A DNA stretch of 64,000 nt from JAUCQB01 sp964586235. GTDB taxonomy: Bacteria; Planctomycetota; Phycisphaerae; UBA1845; PWPN01. Made by a program: the position numbers and the translations under genes. Of this stretch, positions 35,759-44,125 are shown one piece after another (the stretch's first letter is position 1; every line of letters begins with the position of its first letter). The stretch spans positions 26,017 to 90,016 of the forward strand of contig CAZPIO010000013.1 in the NCBI GenBank assembly GCA_964586235.1, written 5' to 3'. The notes beneath the pieces were generated by a model that saw only the letters and a list, made by a program, of their open reading frames with translations, did not search any database and was not told where the DNA came from.

Positions 35759-37519
35759 TTATTCTTTCTCTTCTTCCTCTTCCTCCTCCTCCGACGGCAG
35801 CTCGCCCTCGATCACCAGTGTCCGGGCAAGCAGGTCCCCGATCCGCTGGCGGTACGGGGTGAAGAAGATGATCGCCAGGAAAAACAGCATCGCGGGCTCG
35901 AGTTCGATCATCCGCGTGGCGTTGCGGGCGATGATCTGCAGGGGCGTCGGCTCGCGAAGCGATTCGCCCGCCACCCGGCAGCCCATCAACCGCTTGCCCG
36001 GGGTAAACCCCCACATCAACTCGAATAGGAGGCAATAAGTGGTGTACATCGCCCGAAACACCAGGTCCGCCCAGAACAGGGTCGTCGGCACGGCGAGGTT
36101 CTTCAACTGCTCGGGCGACCCCAGCGCGTGGTAAAAGTCGTCGCTGAACTCCCGGAGCGGCTTGTACCACCACCAGGTCACCAGCACCAGCGCGGGCAGC
36201 ATGTCAACGAGCGCCCCGCCCAGCCGCTGCCTGACGTTCGCCACCCTCACGCTCTCGGGAAGCGAGAGCGGCGATAACAGCGCCTGGTTGCGGCGCCGGA
36301 AGACCAGCACGAAGACGCCCATCAGCACCGCCAGGATGACCACGTCCACCAGGCCGCGGCCCGAACGAGGTCTGCCCTCGGTCTGCCGGGCGGGGACGCT
36401 GACAAACGGCCTGACGACCCGGCCGTCTTTCAGCGACCACAGGCCGACTTCCGCCTGCCGTCCCGTGGATCGGACCACGGCGAGCGAATCCTGGAACACC
36501 GTCACCACCGAACCGGCCGGCACATCCAGCGGCTTGCCGGCCTCGTCGAGCGGTGAAGGCACGGGACCCCACTGCGGCTGGCCCAGCTGGCTCCACTCCG
36601 CGTGCATGCCCCACACCCAGCATCTCAACCCGTCCGCGGCGACAGGCTGGCGGATCAGGGCGGCGAACACCACCCCGTCGTTGCCGGCCATCGCAAAGCC
36701 GGCCGCCGGTGGTCCCGGCAGTTCCAAAGGCTGGCAATCATGCCAGCGGCCATCGGCCTGCCAGGAGGAACGAATCGTGCCGACCTTCGCATCCGGCTGC
36801 CAAATCACGATTTGTCGATTCCCCGAAGCGCAAAGCCACACAGGGCCGCTGGCCGAGAAATCCGCGGGGGCAGGAAAACCCGGCTGCCAGTTGACGCCGT
36901 CATATTGCACCAGATGGTAGCTGCCGAACGGACGGGATGTCGGCTCAGACGGCCAGACGCCCGAAGGTCCCTGGCCCTCCGCGGCCGTCGAAACGGTCTC
37001 GGCCGCCGGCCTGGTTGTCCCGGGCTTCTGCACTGCACGCCAGGCGGCCTCAACCCGGTCGGCCGTCTGATCCCCGACCAGGGCCCACAGAACCGGCGGC
37101 GATGCCTTCGAATCGCTGCCGATCGCCAGAGGCATGGCCGAATCCGGCAGCCGTATCTGGCGCGAATCGACGGATTTCGAATAGCTGTAGTGAACACCGT
37201 CGCTGTAGAACACGTGGAGCTTGTCACCAACCGACGCTACCATCGCGATCCGCCCAACCTGGGGCCTGAACGAGGCCGCGCGCGGCGAATCAGCCGGCTT
37301 GTCCAGAAAGGAGAACCATTGGATCAGTTGGGGCGGCGCTTTGTCGCCCGGTTCGAGGATGCCCGTCACAAACCAGAGGATCTGCCGGCCGCCGGCAACG
37401 TTCAACTGCTCGATCGCACGCTCTTCCGCGGTAGCCATCCCCGCAGTCGCGATGGCGAACACCGCGAACAGGACCGCGGCACCCGCAATTGGCGATCGAA
37501 CTGCTGATCCGCTGGTCAT
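35759..37519 (-). CDS. RDD-family membrane protein with large extracytoplasmic N-terminal part
   Basis: 586 residues. A signal peptide ends at about residue 30 (GMATAEE). About 370 residues follow that look like a beta-rich, possibly propeller-like outer domain with Trp-rich repeats (QYDGVNWQPGFP, EWSQLGQPQWGPVP). Then come a membrane segment (VDVVILAVLMGVFVLVF) and the RDD domain: RLGGALVDMLPALVLVTWWW, RAMYTTYCLLFELMWGFTPGKRLMG, and PYRQRIGDLLARTLV (the Arg/Asp/Asp residues). The tail is a run of about nine Glu. RDD proteins are thought to be small-molecule or ion transport proteins of the inner membrane. Its start overlaps the lipoprotein stop by ATGA, so they are coupled. Confidence 0.83.
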   Translation of the reverse strand: MTSGSAVRSPIAGAAVLFAVFAIATAGMATAEERAIEQLNVAGGRQILWFVTGILEPGDKAPPQLIQWFSFLDKPADSPRAASFRPQVGRIAMVASVGDKLHVFYSDGVHYSYSKSVDSRQIRLPDSAMPLAIGSDSKASPPVLWALVGDQTADRVEAAWRAVQKPGTTRPAAETVSTAAEGQGPSGVWPSEPTSRPFGSYHLVQYDGVNWQPGFPAPADFSASGPVWLCASGNRQIVIWQPDAKVGTIRSSWQADGRWHDCQPLELPGPPAAGFAMAGNDGVVFAALIRQPVAADGLRCWVWGMHAEWSQLGQPQWGPVPSPLDEAGKPLDVPAGSVVTVFQDSLAVVRSTGRQAEVGLWSLKDGRVVRPFVSVPARQTEGRPRSGRGLVDVVILAVLMGVFVLVFRRRNQALLSPLSLPESVRVANVRQRLGGALVDMLPALVLVTWWWYKPLREFSDDFYHALGSPEQLKNLAVPTTLFWADLVFRAMYTTYCLLFELMWGFTPGKRLMGCRVAGESLREPTPLQIIARNATRMIELEPAMLFFLAIIFFTPYRQRIGDLLARTLVIEGELPSEEEEEEEEKE

Positions 37520-38475
37520 GGTTTCACCGAACCCGGCCGCGTCGTGGGCATGGACGACGGCAAAGTGGCCGGCCCGCTTGACGGCCGCGGGAAGGGTCGC
37601 CAGCCATCCACGCGCCGCACGTGGCTGAGGTTGCGGTCGCCCCGCTGCATGGGCGAGATGAAATAGCTTTCCACGCCGGCCTGCTCATATCGCTTCATCT
37701 CGGAGAACTGCAGTGTCATCTGGTTCTCGTTCTCCAGTGACCTCATCTCGATCCGGCGGGGAGCCAGAACCTCGCTGCCCTCGACCTTGCGATAGTCCGA
37801 AAGCCCGACCAGCATGGTCGGCACGCCGTCGCGATTGAAGTAGCGGACCGAGTCGATCAGGTACGGCGGGCGCCGTCCCACGTCCATGACCTTGGTGATG
37901 TACGATTGGCCGGTCTCGTCGACGTCCAGGAAGACAAGCTGATATTCCGCCTCCACCACCCACAGTACGGGCCCGCGCGGCCCAGTGGTCTCGCAGGGCA
38001 GGTCGCCGACACCCAGGACGTCCAGGAGCACGTCCGGGCGTATGGGCAGATCCACATCCTCGCTGTCCCTCAGCCAGCGGTGCTCGCCCCACCAGTACCG
38101 GCTGTCGCTGGCGCGCTCCCAGACCCAGAACTCCCGGGTGTTTGAGCCGGCTTCGAGCTTGCCCGCCAAGGTCTGTTCCAGCCGGAAGTACATGTCCCGC
38201 GGTTTGCGGTACAGCAGAACGCCCTTCATGTCGAACGACGTGCTCTGAGCCGACTCGTCCGGGCCGCGCCGCCACTTGCCGGTGGCCGAACTGATGCGCC
38301 CCCAAAGAAGGAAATTCATTTTTCGGTTGTTGTCGTTGACCCGCTCGATCACCGAGCTCATCGGGAGCGGCTCTTCGAATTGCGAGAGGCCCCCGTTCGG
38401 CGGGCATCCGGCCACCCCGGCCAGGAGCATCGCCAGGAGTAACGCGGCACATGCGAGCCTTGCCATATGCATCAT
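37516..38475 (-). CDS. Putative lipoprotein of unknown function
   Basis: 319 residues from ATG 38475 (alternative ATG 38466). A hydrophobic start ends in the lipobox LLAGVAGC, so it is likely lipid-anchored. The mature part has many beta-type strands: MYFRLEQTLAGKLEAGSNTR and FWVWERASDSRYWW, with DSVRYFNRDGVPTMLVGLSDY and later MTLQFSEMKRYEQ. This resembles the lipid-carrying LolA/LolB-like or outer-membrane lipoprotein-sorting fold, but I do not recognise the family. The RDD gene starts within its stop codon (ATGA). The region upstream of its start holds the palindrome cluster at 38497-38606. Confidence 0.7.
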   Translation of the reverse strand: MMHMARLACAALLLAMLLAGVAGCPPNGGLSQFEEPLPMSSVIERVNDNNRKMNFLLWGRISSATGKWRRGPDESAQSTSFDMKGVLLYRKPRDMYFRLEQTLAGKLEAGSNTREFWVWERASDSRYWWGEHRWLRDSEDVDLPIRPDVLLDVLGVGDLPCETTGPRGPVLWVVEAEYQLVFLDVDETGQSYITKVMDVGRRPPYLIDSVRYFNRDGVPTMLVGLSDYRKVEGSEVLAPRRIEMRSLENENQMTLQFSEMKRYEQAGVESYFISPMQRGDRNLSHVRRVDGWRPFPRPSSGPATLPSSMPTTRPGSVKP

Positions 38476-38496
38476 GACGGGTGACCTGCCTTCGCT

Positions 38497-38606
38497 CGAC
38501 CCGGAATCCCTTCCGGGTCGCATCCTCAGGCGGAATCCCTTCCGCATTCCGCACGAATGAAGATGGGAATCCTCGCCAGAGGGGCCCCGGAAGTGGTTCC
38601 GGGGCC
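38497..38606. repeat. Cluster of short palindromes, satellite of the RAYT island
   Basis: Three clean hairpins. CGACCCGGAA/TTCCGGGTCG with loop TCCC at 38497-38520. GCGGAA/TTCCGC with loop TCCC at 38530-38545. GGCCCCGGAA/TTCCGGGGCC with loop GTGG at 38583-38606. An imperfect GAAGATGGGAATCCTC lies between. The same families occur around the transposase gene at 39645-40181. They sit between two minus-strand genes, just upstream of the lipoprotein gene. Confidence 0.85.
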
Positions 38607-38613
38607 GGCGTCA

Positions 38614-39258
38614 TCATTCATCGTTCCGCGCCGGCGGAACTTCCACCCTCCGCGCCCCACCTTCTAGCTCCGGTTGATCATTTCCTGCTTCCCCTGCCGC
38701 CGCTTTCGGGTCTTCATTCGTCATTCTCTCCCCCTCCGGCTCTTCGACGATCTGCAGGGCATTCACTTCACCGCTGAGGATGGCGGTCAACTGGACGCTG
38801 AGCCGTTCGATCTGGTCGTTGGCCAGCCGCGGGTTGAGCACCCGGTGGATGCTCTGGTCGGCGGTCATCCGCATCAGCCAGTATTCCTGCCCTTCCTCGC
38901 TGACCGCCCGGTCCATCTTGAGCAGCCGCTTGCGCATCAGCAGCAGCGCCAGCACGAACCGCAATTGCTGCCTCGACTCCGAGGCCGCCTCCTCGAGCTG
39001 GACAAAAAGCTGGGACAGGACGGCCGTGTCAACAGCGTACGTGCCTGGCTTCTTCTCGCGAATCGGCACCCGCCCGCGCCAATAGCAGAACGTGCCCTCC
39101 GGCGGGCCGCTCCAGGCCTCCTCGCTGTAGTCGCGCCGCTCGAGTCCGGCCGTGGTCTCCAGCAGCACCGCGTAATAAGCCTCTCCCTCGGCCAGCGGCC
39201 GGTCCGAGGCCGCGCACTTGCCCGTCGTCCGTGATATCTCCCAATCCTCAACCGCCAA
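38614..39258 (-). CDS. Protein of unknown function, TTG start
   Basis: 214 residues from TTG 39258, which follows GGAGG by 7 nt; earlier in-frame codons read into the palindrome array at 39343-39578 and are rejected. The protein starts AVEDWEISRTTGKCAASDRP, then GEAYYAVLLETTAGLERRDY, FCYWRGRVP, and a helical middle SRQQLRFVLALLLMRKRLL, ending in an acidic tail. No signal peptide or membrane segment. I do not recognise the family with certainty; the C-x-A-S-D pattern and helix recall small planctomycete proteins of unknown role. Palindrome clusters lie on both sides. Confidence 0.75.
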   Translation of the reverse strand: MAVEDWEISRTTGKCAASDRPLAEGEAYYAVLLETTAGLERRDYSEEAWSGPPEGTFCYWRGRVPIREKKPGTYAVDTAVLSQLFVQLEEAASESRQQLRFVLALLLMRKRLLKMDRAVSEEGQEYWLMRMTADQSIHRVLNPRLANDQIERLSVQLTAILSGEVNALQIVEEPEGERMTNEDPKAAAGEAGNDQPELEGGARRVEVPPARNDE

Positions 39259-39342
39259 GTCACTACCTCCGCGCAACCGAGAAAGCAGCGGCAACCGCCG
39301 ACAAAGGTAACCGATCCAGGCCAGGGCGTAAATGAGGAGTAG

Positions 39343-39578
39343 GGTCCGCGCCCGCGGACCGCTCGACCCGGAATCCCTTCCGGGTCGCATCTTCAGGCGG
39401 AATCCTTTCCGCATTCCCGCTCGCTGGCAAGGCTGCCCATGAGCCCGCTCGACCCGGAATCCACTCCGCTCGACCCGGAATCCATTCCGGGTCGCCTCTT
39501 CAGGCGGAATCCCTTCCGCATTCTGCATGAATGAGGACGGGAATCCTCTGCAGGAAGGTCCCAGATGGGAATCTGGGA
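39343..39578. repeat. Palindrome array upstream of the RAYT gene
   Basis: From left: GGTCCGCG/CGCGGACC (39343-39360), CGACCCGGAA/TTCCGGGTCG loop TCCC (39364-39387), GCGGAA/TTCCGC loop TCCT (39397-39412), a broken CGACCCGGAATCCACTCCG copy (39450-39468), CGACCCGGAA/TTCCGGGTCG loop TCCA (39471-39494), GCGGAA/TTCCGC loop TCCC (39504-39519), TCCCAGAT/ATCTGGGA loop GGGA (39559-39578). A block at about 39396-39462 is nearly identical to one at 40309-40374 on the other side of the transposase gene. Confidence 0.9.
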
Positions 39579-39644
39579 ACAGCGTGATGCCCCGCTCGAC
39601 CTCGAATCCTTCCCCTACCCGCACCCTACTGCTACCATGCCTTC

Positions 39645-40181
39645 ATGCCTCGTTACCGCGCTGATGAGCACTTGGCTTACTTCTGTACAATAACGGTCCT
39701 GGAGTGGCTGCCGGTCTTCATTGACCGCCGTTACGCAGAACCGATCTTTGACAGCCTTCGTTACTGCCGCCGTCAAAAAGGCCTCAAAGTCATGGGCTAT
39801 GTTCTTATGCCCAACCACCTGCACCTGATCGCCGGTTGTGACGGCCACGTCCAGCCTGTCATCCGTGATTTCAAGCGATACACCAGCCGCACAGTCCACG
39901 ACCTTCTGAAGGCCGACAGCCGGCACAGCTTACTGCGATGGCTCTCCGAGGCCACTGAACCCGGCAGGCGGGCGGCAGGAGAACTCGGCCTCTGGCAACC
40001 AGGATTTCATCCGCAGGCGATCATCTCCGAGGCCGTCTTCGAACAGAAGCTCCGTTACCTCCACGACAACCCCTTTCGCAAAGGGCTCGTAGTCAGTCCG
40101 CAGGATTGGTGGTACAGCTCTGCTCGCATCGCCGCAGGTTCGCGAGACGCACCTATGGATGTGGATCCATGGGACGCATAA
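39645..40181 (+). CDS. REP-associated tyrosine transposase (RAYT, Y1/HUH family)
   Basis: 178 residues, complete for the family. It opens RYRADEHLAYFCTITVLEW, then YVLMPNHLHLIAG with the HUH metal-binding motif H-L-H (about residues 62-67). The catalytic Tyr is in KLRYLHDNPFRKGLV (about residue 133), and the typical WWYSSA follows near the end. RAYTs cut and join single-stranded DNA at the foot of palindromic REP hairpins. The gene is flanked on both sides by such hairpins, which are its likely substrates. It has no terminal inverted repeats of its own. The 3' end itself forms a hairpin (40155-40170). Confidence 0.93.
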   Translation: MPRYRADEHLAYFCTITVLEWLPVFIDRRYAEPIFDSLRYCRRQKGLKVMGYVLMPNHLHLIAGCDGHVQPVIRDFKRYTSRTVHDLLKADSRHSLLRWLSEATEPGRRAAGELGLWQPGFHPQAIISEAVFEQKLRYLHDNPFRKGLVVSPQDWWYSSARIAAGSRDAPMDVDPWDA

Positions 40182-40556
40182 ATGAGGATGGGAATCCTCG
40201 GCAGAAAGGTCCCAGATGGGAATCTGGGACCAGCTTCCGCTCGACCCGGAATCCATTCTGGGTCGCATCTTTCGCTCGACCCAGAATCCATTCTGGGTCG
40301 CAGCTTGAGGCGGAATCCTTTCCGCATTCCGCTCGCTGGCAAGGCTGCCCATGAGCCCGCTCGACCCGGAATCCATTCCGGGTCGCATCTTCGGGCGGAA
40401 TCCCTTCCGCATTCACGTATGAATGACGATAGGAATCGTCGGCAGAAGGGTCCCAGATAGGAATCTGGGACCAGCCCGCGCTCGACCCGGAATCCATTCC
40501 GGGTCGCATCTTCAGGCGGAATTCCTTCCGCATTCCGGAGGAATGAGGATGGGAAT
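40155..40556. repeat. Palindrome array downstream of the RAYT gene
   Basis: In order: ATGGAT/ATCCAT loop GTGG (40155-40170, in the gene end), GAGGAT/ATCCTC loop GGGA (40184-40199), GGTCCCAGAT/ATCTGGGACC loop GGGA (40208-40231), CGACCCGGAA/TTCTGGGTCG (40242-40265, one G-T pair), CGACCCAGAA/TTCTGGGTCG (40277-40300), GCGGAA/TTCCGC (40310-40325), CGACCCGGAA/TTCCGGGTCG (40362-40385), GCGGAA/TTCCGC (40395-40410), GACGAT/ATCGTC loop AGGA (40425-40440), GGTCCCAGAT/ATCTGGGACC loop AGGA (40449-40472), CGACCCGGAA/TTCCGGGTCG (40483-40506), GCGGAA/TTCCGC loop TTCC (40516-40531). Nearly all loops are 4 nt. Confidence 0.92.
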
Positions 40557-40632
40557 CCGGAACCGGCGAGCTTCTGCTCGGCCCACTGGTCCTCCTCCCT
40601 CCTGCCTCGTCCTTGCGGGCCGGGCAAAGAAA

Positions 40633-40662
40633 GAGCCCGGTGGGATAGTGCCCACCGGGCTC
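40633..40662 (-). terminator. Intrinsic terminator of the 770-residue RTX gene
   Basis: 12-bp perfect arms GAGCCCGGTGGG / CCCACCGGGCTC with a 6-nt loop. Read on the minus strand it is followed by TTTCTTTG. It lies 60 bp past the stop codon at 40722. Confidence 0.85.
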
Positions 40663-40721
40663 AAACAGAGTTCACGATCAAGTGTAGCCGTCAGGGAGCC
40701 GTAACGGCATCCCAGGCCGGC

Positions 40722-43034
40722 TTACTCGAACAAGAAGTTGTCGGCGACCAACTCCGCCACTTCGGCGGCCGTGATGTTGCCGATCACAACGGCATCGGAG
40801 AAATCTCCGTTGGCATCATAATAGATGTCGCCGGTGTCACTGGCGATGGCAATCGGGTTCGAGCCGTTGCCGCCGCTGGTGTCAATGCCAGCGATGTTGG
40901 CTGCGGTATCCACAACCACTTCGTTATCCGCACCAGCATCATCGCCGACGCTGGCCGCATCAACGATGGTCACATCGCCGCCGTCATAATCAGTGAAGGT
41001 AGCGATGTCGAAGTGAAGGATATCGCCGTCCGCACCAGCCACGAAGTCCTGGATAAGCTCTCTGTTGGCATTCAGAACGATCGTGTCCAGCACAAACGTG
41101 TCAACGCCATCACCGCCGGTGACTTGGTCGACGCCAGCGCCGCCGCTGAGTTCATCGGCACCCGCGCCGCCGACGAGCTGGTCGTTGCCGGTGCCACCTG
41201 CGATGGTGTCGTCGCCCGCGCCGCCGGTGATCTGGTCAGCGCCGTTGGCGCCCGTAATATCCAGGTCGCCGGTCAACGCCGACGCATTCACGACGACGCT
41301 GGGGCCGGCCGCCAGCAAGGTGGTGGTCAGATCCTGATCGCCGGTGATCACGATCGTCTCCGTCACGAAGGCCTGATCGGTCATCGTGATGGCCCCGGTC
41401 GTGTTGGCGGTCGTGCCGCCCGAATTGATGGTCAGCGTATCCACGCCCAGGTCGGCGCCGCCACCACCAACGTTGATCGCACCGCAGCCATCGCCGTCAC
41501 CGGCAAGATTGATGGTCAAGGCGTCGTCCGCGTCACCACCGTCGTAATCAGCGGTGATCGCTCCGGCGGTCTCGCCCTCAGCCAGGGCCACCTCGATGAC
41601 CACGTTGTTGTCCGCATCATCAAAAGTGACGTCCAGGGCATTGGTGCTGCCTTCCTGCAAGGTAACCTGGTCAACGCCCAGTGCCTGCTGACCAGCGCCA
41701 TCGCTGAAGTCGAACGTCTGGGCTCCGCCGCTGGCATCGACACTGATGACAAAGTCGCCAGTCAGGCCCGAGGCATCAATCGGATCGGTCATGAGAGCGG
41801 CCGTGACATCCATGATCGTCAGACCACCGGCTCCCGTGATGGTGATCGCCTCGTCAGCAGGAATCACGATATCCCCGGCGGCCGCCGCGAAGATCGCCGC
41901 AGTGGCCGGTCCGATCACGCTGTCGGCCGTCACTGCCACGGTCATGGTATCGAGCACGTTCGCACCACCCGTCCCGTCATATTCGAACACGGCGCCATCG
42001 GCCGTGCCGTTCAAGGTCAGGGCAACCGAGGTCGGTGCACCCGCCGGAACCAGTGCGAACGCGTCAGCATAGCCCGCAGCCAGCGAGACGGCGTTGTCCG
42101 CGCCGGCTTCGACGACGTTGATCGTCAACCCGGCGGTGCCCGCCGCGCTGTAGGCCGTCGTGCCCACGAAGTTGGTGGCGTCGACGGTCCTGTCGGCCGT
42201 GCCGACCACCGTGAAGTTCACGGTCCCGATGTTGATGAAGTTGGCCGCGGGCACGTTGGCCGCGATCTCGGCATTGAGCACATCCGCGCCGCCGGCGCCG
42301 TTGACCACGTCATCGACCTGGATGGTCCCGATCCCGGCGGTGAAGATGTCATTACCCGCCGTGCCGGTCAGGACATCGGTGCCGGTCGTTAACTCGAACG
42401 AGGTTGCCGCCGAGACCACGATCTCGATCGTGTCGTTGGCGGTGGCGCCGCCCGCGTCAGCCACGCCCACCCTGATGGTGAACGTGCCGAGAGCGTCGGC
42501 TGTGAAGGTTGCATTCGTCACCTGGGCGTCGTCGGGGTCAAACGCGACCGTGCCGGCATCGCCGAGATCCTGGATCGACCAGTTATAGGCGATGGCCGTC
42601 CCATTGCTGACCAGAGCCGTGAGGGCCACGGTGTCTCCGGCTTCGGCCGTCGCCGAACCCACGATCTCCACCGCCAGCGGTGGGGCCGTGACATTGATGG
42701 TCTCGGAATCGGTATCCGTCCTGCTGTTGGCATCCGTCACCGTACAGGTGAGGACAGCGTCGGCCGTGACTGTGGCCGTGGTATTGGCCGCAGCAGCATC
42801 GGCGAACGTGGCCGCGGACGCCGGTTCGGCCGTCCACGCGAAGGTGTACGGTTCAGCGCCGCGTGTGGCGGTCGCGGTCAACGTGACCGTCAGCGGGGTG
42901 GCACCCGTCAACGGCGTGGCCGTGATCGCCAGCGACGGGCCCCTGCCCGGAATGCATAGCTGGCCCGTCATGGTGAAGAGAGAGGCGGTGACTGCAAACA
43001 CCGCCCAGGCCCTGAAGTTTTGCTTGCGCAACAT
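40722..43034 (-). CDS. RTX-repeat surface protein, S-layer-like
   Basis: 770 residues from ATG 43034, which has AGGAGGT 7 nt upstream. The N-terminus is a hydrophobic export signal with a Cys (MTGQLCIPG) that is a poor lipobox. Two Ig/PKD-like domains follow (about residues 28-205), then a long Ala/Asp/Gly/Thr-rich beta region. Near the C-terminus there are about six calcium-binding nonapeptides in a row (GGAGDDTIAGGTGNDQLVGG and on), then VDTFVLD and an acidic end. Very few Lys or Arg residues occur. Composition and C-terminal RTX block resemble S-layer proteins of other Gram-negative bacteria that leave by type I secretion; no type I secretion genes are present. It has a long leader and a strong terminator, both typical of abundant proteins. 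Confidence 0.8.
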   Translation of the reverse strand: MLRKQNFRAWAVFAVTASLFTMTGQLCIPGRGPSLAITATPLTGATPLTVTLTATATRGAEPYTFAWTAEPASAATFADAAAANTTATVTADAVLTCTVTDANSRTDTDSETINVTAPPLAVEIVGSATAEAGDTVALTALVSNGTAIAYNWSIQDLGDAGTVAFDPDDAQVTNATFTADALGTFTIRVGVADAGGATANDTIEIVVSAATSFELTTGTDVLTGTAGNDIFTAGIGTIQVDDVVNGAGGADVLNAEIAANVPAANFINIGTVNFTVVGTADRTVDATNFVGTTAYSAAGTAGLTINVVEAGADNAVSLAAGYADAFALVPAGAPTSVALTLNGTADGAVFEYDGTGGANVLDTMTVAVTADSVIGPATAAIFAAAAGDIVIPADEAITITGAGGLTIMDVTAALMTDPIDASGLTGDFVISVDASGGAQTFDFSDGAGQQALGVDQVTLQEGSTNALDVTFDDADNNVVIEVALAEGETAGAITADYDGGDADDALTINLAGDGDGCGAINVGGGGADLGVDTLTINSGGTTANTTGAITMTDQAFVTETIVITGDQDLTTTLLAAGPSVVVNASALTGDLDITGANGADQITGGAGDDTIAGGTGNDQLVGGAGADELSGGAGVDQVTGGDGVDTFVLDTIVLNANRELIQDFVAGADGDILHFDIATFTDYDGGDVTIVDAASVGDDAGADNEVVVDTAANIAGIDTSGGNGSNPIAIASDTGDIYYDANGDFSDAVVIGNITAAEVAELVADNFLFE

Positions 43035-43540
43035 TCTGGTTACCTCCTGCACTAGAACTACAATCGCAACAATTCTGTTTCTTCACTGGGGCGCCGCGCC
43101 GGCCGATTCCCGGCCTGGTTGGCCCTGTTCGCCGCCCGCCTGTCGGCGTTCGCCCGCGGGTTTCCAGATCCCGGATCACGCGACCCGGACCCTGGAGAGC
43201 CGCGGCCGCTGCCGGTCGAACAGGGCGGTCCGAAGGCCAGTCACTCGCCTTTGCCGACCGTCCCAGCGAAACGATTACCCTATTGTCAAACAGCCGAACC
43301 GACGGACCGCCCGCCGGTTATCACAGTCACGACAGAGTGCCACCGGCCGCCCGCGCCAGCAGGTTGTTGCCGGTATCACACAGCTTTGCGACCATTCGAG
43401 AGCGAGTTGGCAAATTACCGTTAATGTGATCTCCCGCGCCAGGGACCAACATCAACAACTGTCAGTCACTGCCCTGGACCCGCATTGTGCCGTTGGCGCG
43501 GCACGCAAACGCAAGCCCGATAAACAGCTCACGCAAGACA

Positions 43541-43568
43541 ATCTTACGTTGCCACCAAGGGATGTCAA
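43541..43568 (-). promoter_or_regulatory. Sigma-70-type promoter for the 770-residue RTX gene
   Basis: On the minus strand TTGACA (43563-43568) is followed after 16 nt by TAAGAT (43541-43546). A start near 43534 would give a leader of about 500 nt before ATG 43034. The -35 box is a perfect consensus. Confidence 0.6.
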
Positions 43569-44080
43569 GACCGGGCGAGCCACTTTTTTCCGGCCTCAAC
43601 CCTTGGGTAGAACCGGGATTGCACGCCTGCCAGACCGCTCGGCAACCGGGCCTGTCCCTGGGGTCTCTGTCCTCGTCGCCACTGCTGTAATGTCACCCAC
43701 GCCCGTGTGCGCAGACATACGGACGCCTTGTCTGCAATTATCGCCCGAAATCGTGTGTGGCAATAGTGTTTTCGCTCGAATCGCCCCAAAAACGCGTTCC
43801 AGACCGTACAACCCCGGTGCAGCGCGGGGTGGGGGAAGAGTTCAGCGTCCAGAGTTCGGGCTTCAGTTATCCATGCGCGGCAGGCGGTTTCAGGCAGCGG
43901 CTCGCAGATGCGAGCGGCTTCGGTTCTTCAGGCGAAATGTCGTCACGAGGGAAATAGAGGCGATATTTCGTCAGCCAGCCGCGCTCCGTCAAAATGGTAC
44001 GCTTGCCGGTTCGCCACCCAAACCGGCGCCATGGCTTCGACAGGTCAATCCGGGAACTTCGACACACCCGCAGAGGAAGA

Positions 44081-44101
44081 CCGGCGGGATAAGCCCGCCG
44101 G
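44081..44101 (-). terminator. Hairpin downstream of the GH57 gene
   Basis: 8-bp arms CCGGCGGG / CCCGCCGG with a 5-nt loop, followed on the minus strand by TCTTCCTCT. It lies 24 bp past the stop. The T content is modest, so strength is uncertain. Confidence 0.5.
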
Positions 44102-44125
44102 CTCGCTGATTGCTGATCCCTGCTT

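Larger units (their letters stand above)
43035..44125. other. Long region with no convincing gene; leader of the RTX gene and upstream sequence
   Basis: 1091 bp. The part 43035-43534 is probably the untranslated leader of the RTX gene, starting from the promoter at 43541-43568. The part 43570-44080 has short open frames on both strands without ribosome sites or recognisable families. A hairpin at 44081-44101 closes the amylase gene. Confidence 0.5.

Noticed and set aside
38614..39624. Longer form of the 214-residue protein starting near 39624
   Set aside because: The added part translates the palindrome array; TTG 39258 has a strong ribosome site.
39343..40556. CRISPR array
   Set aside because: Repeats are palindromes of several kinds with irregular spacing and no spacers; a RAYT gene lies between them.
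43867..44067. 66-residue minus-strand frame containing RGWLTKYRLYFPRDD
   Set aside because: Composition is passable, but there is no ribosome site and no recognised family; it could be a decayed fragment.
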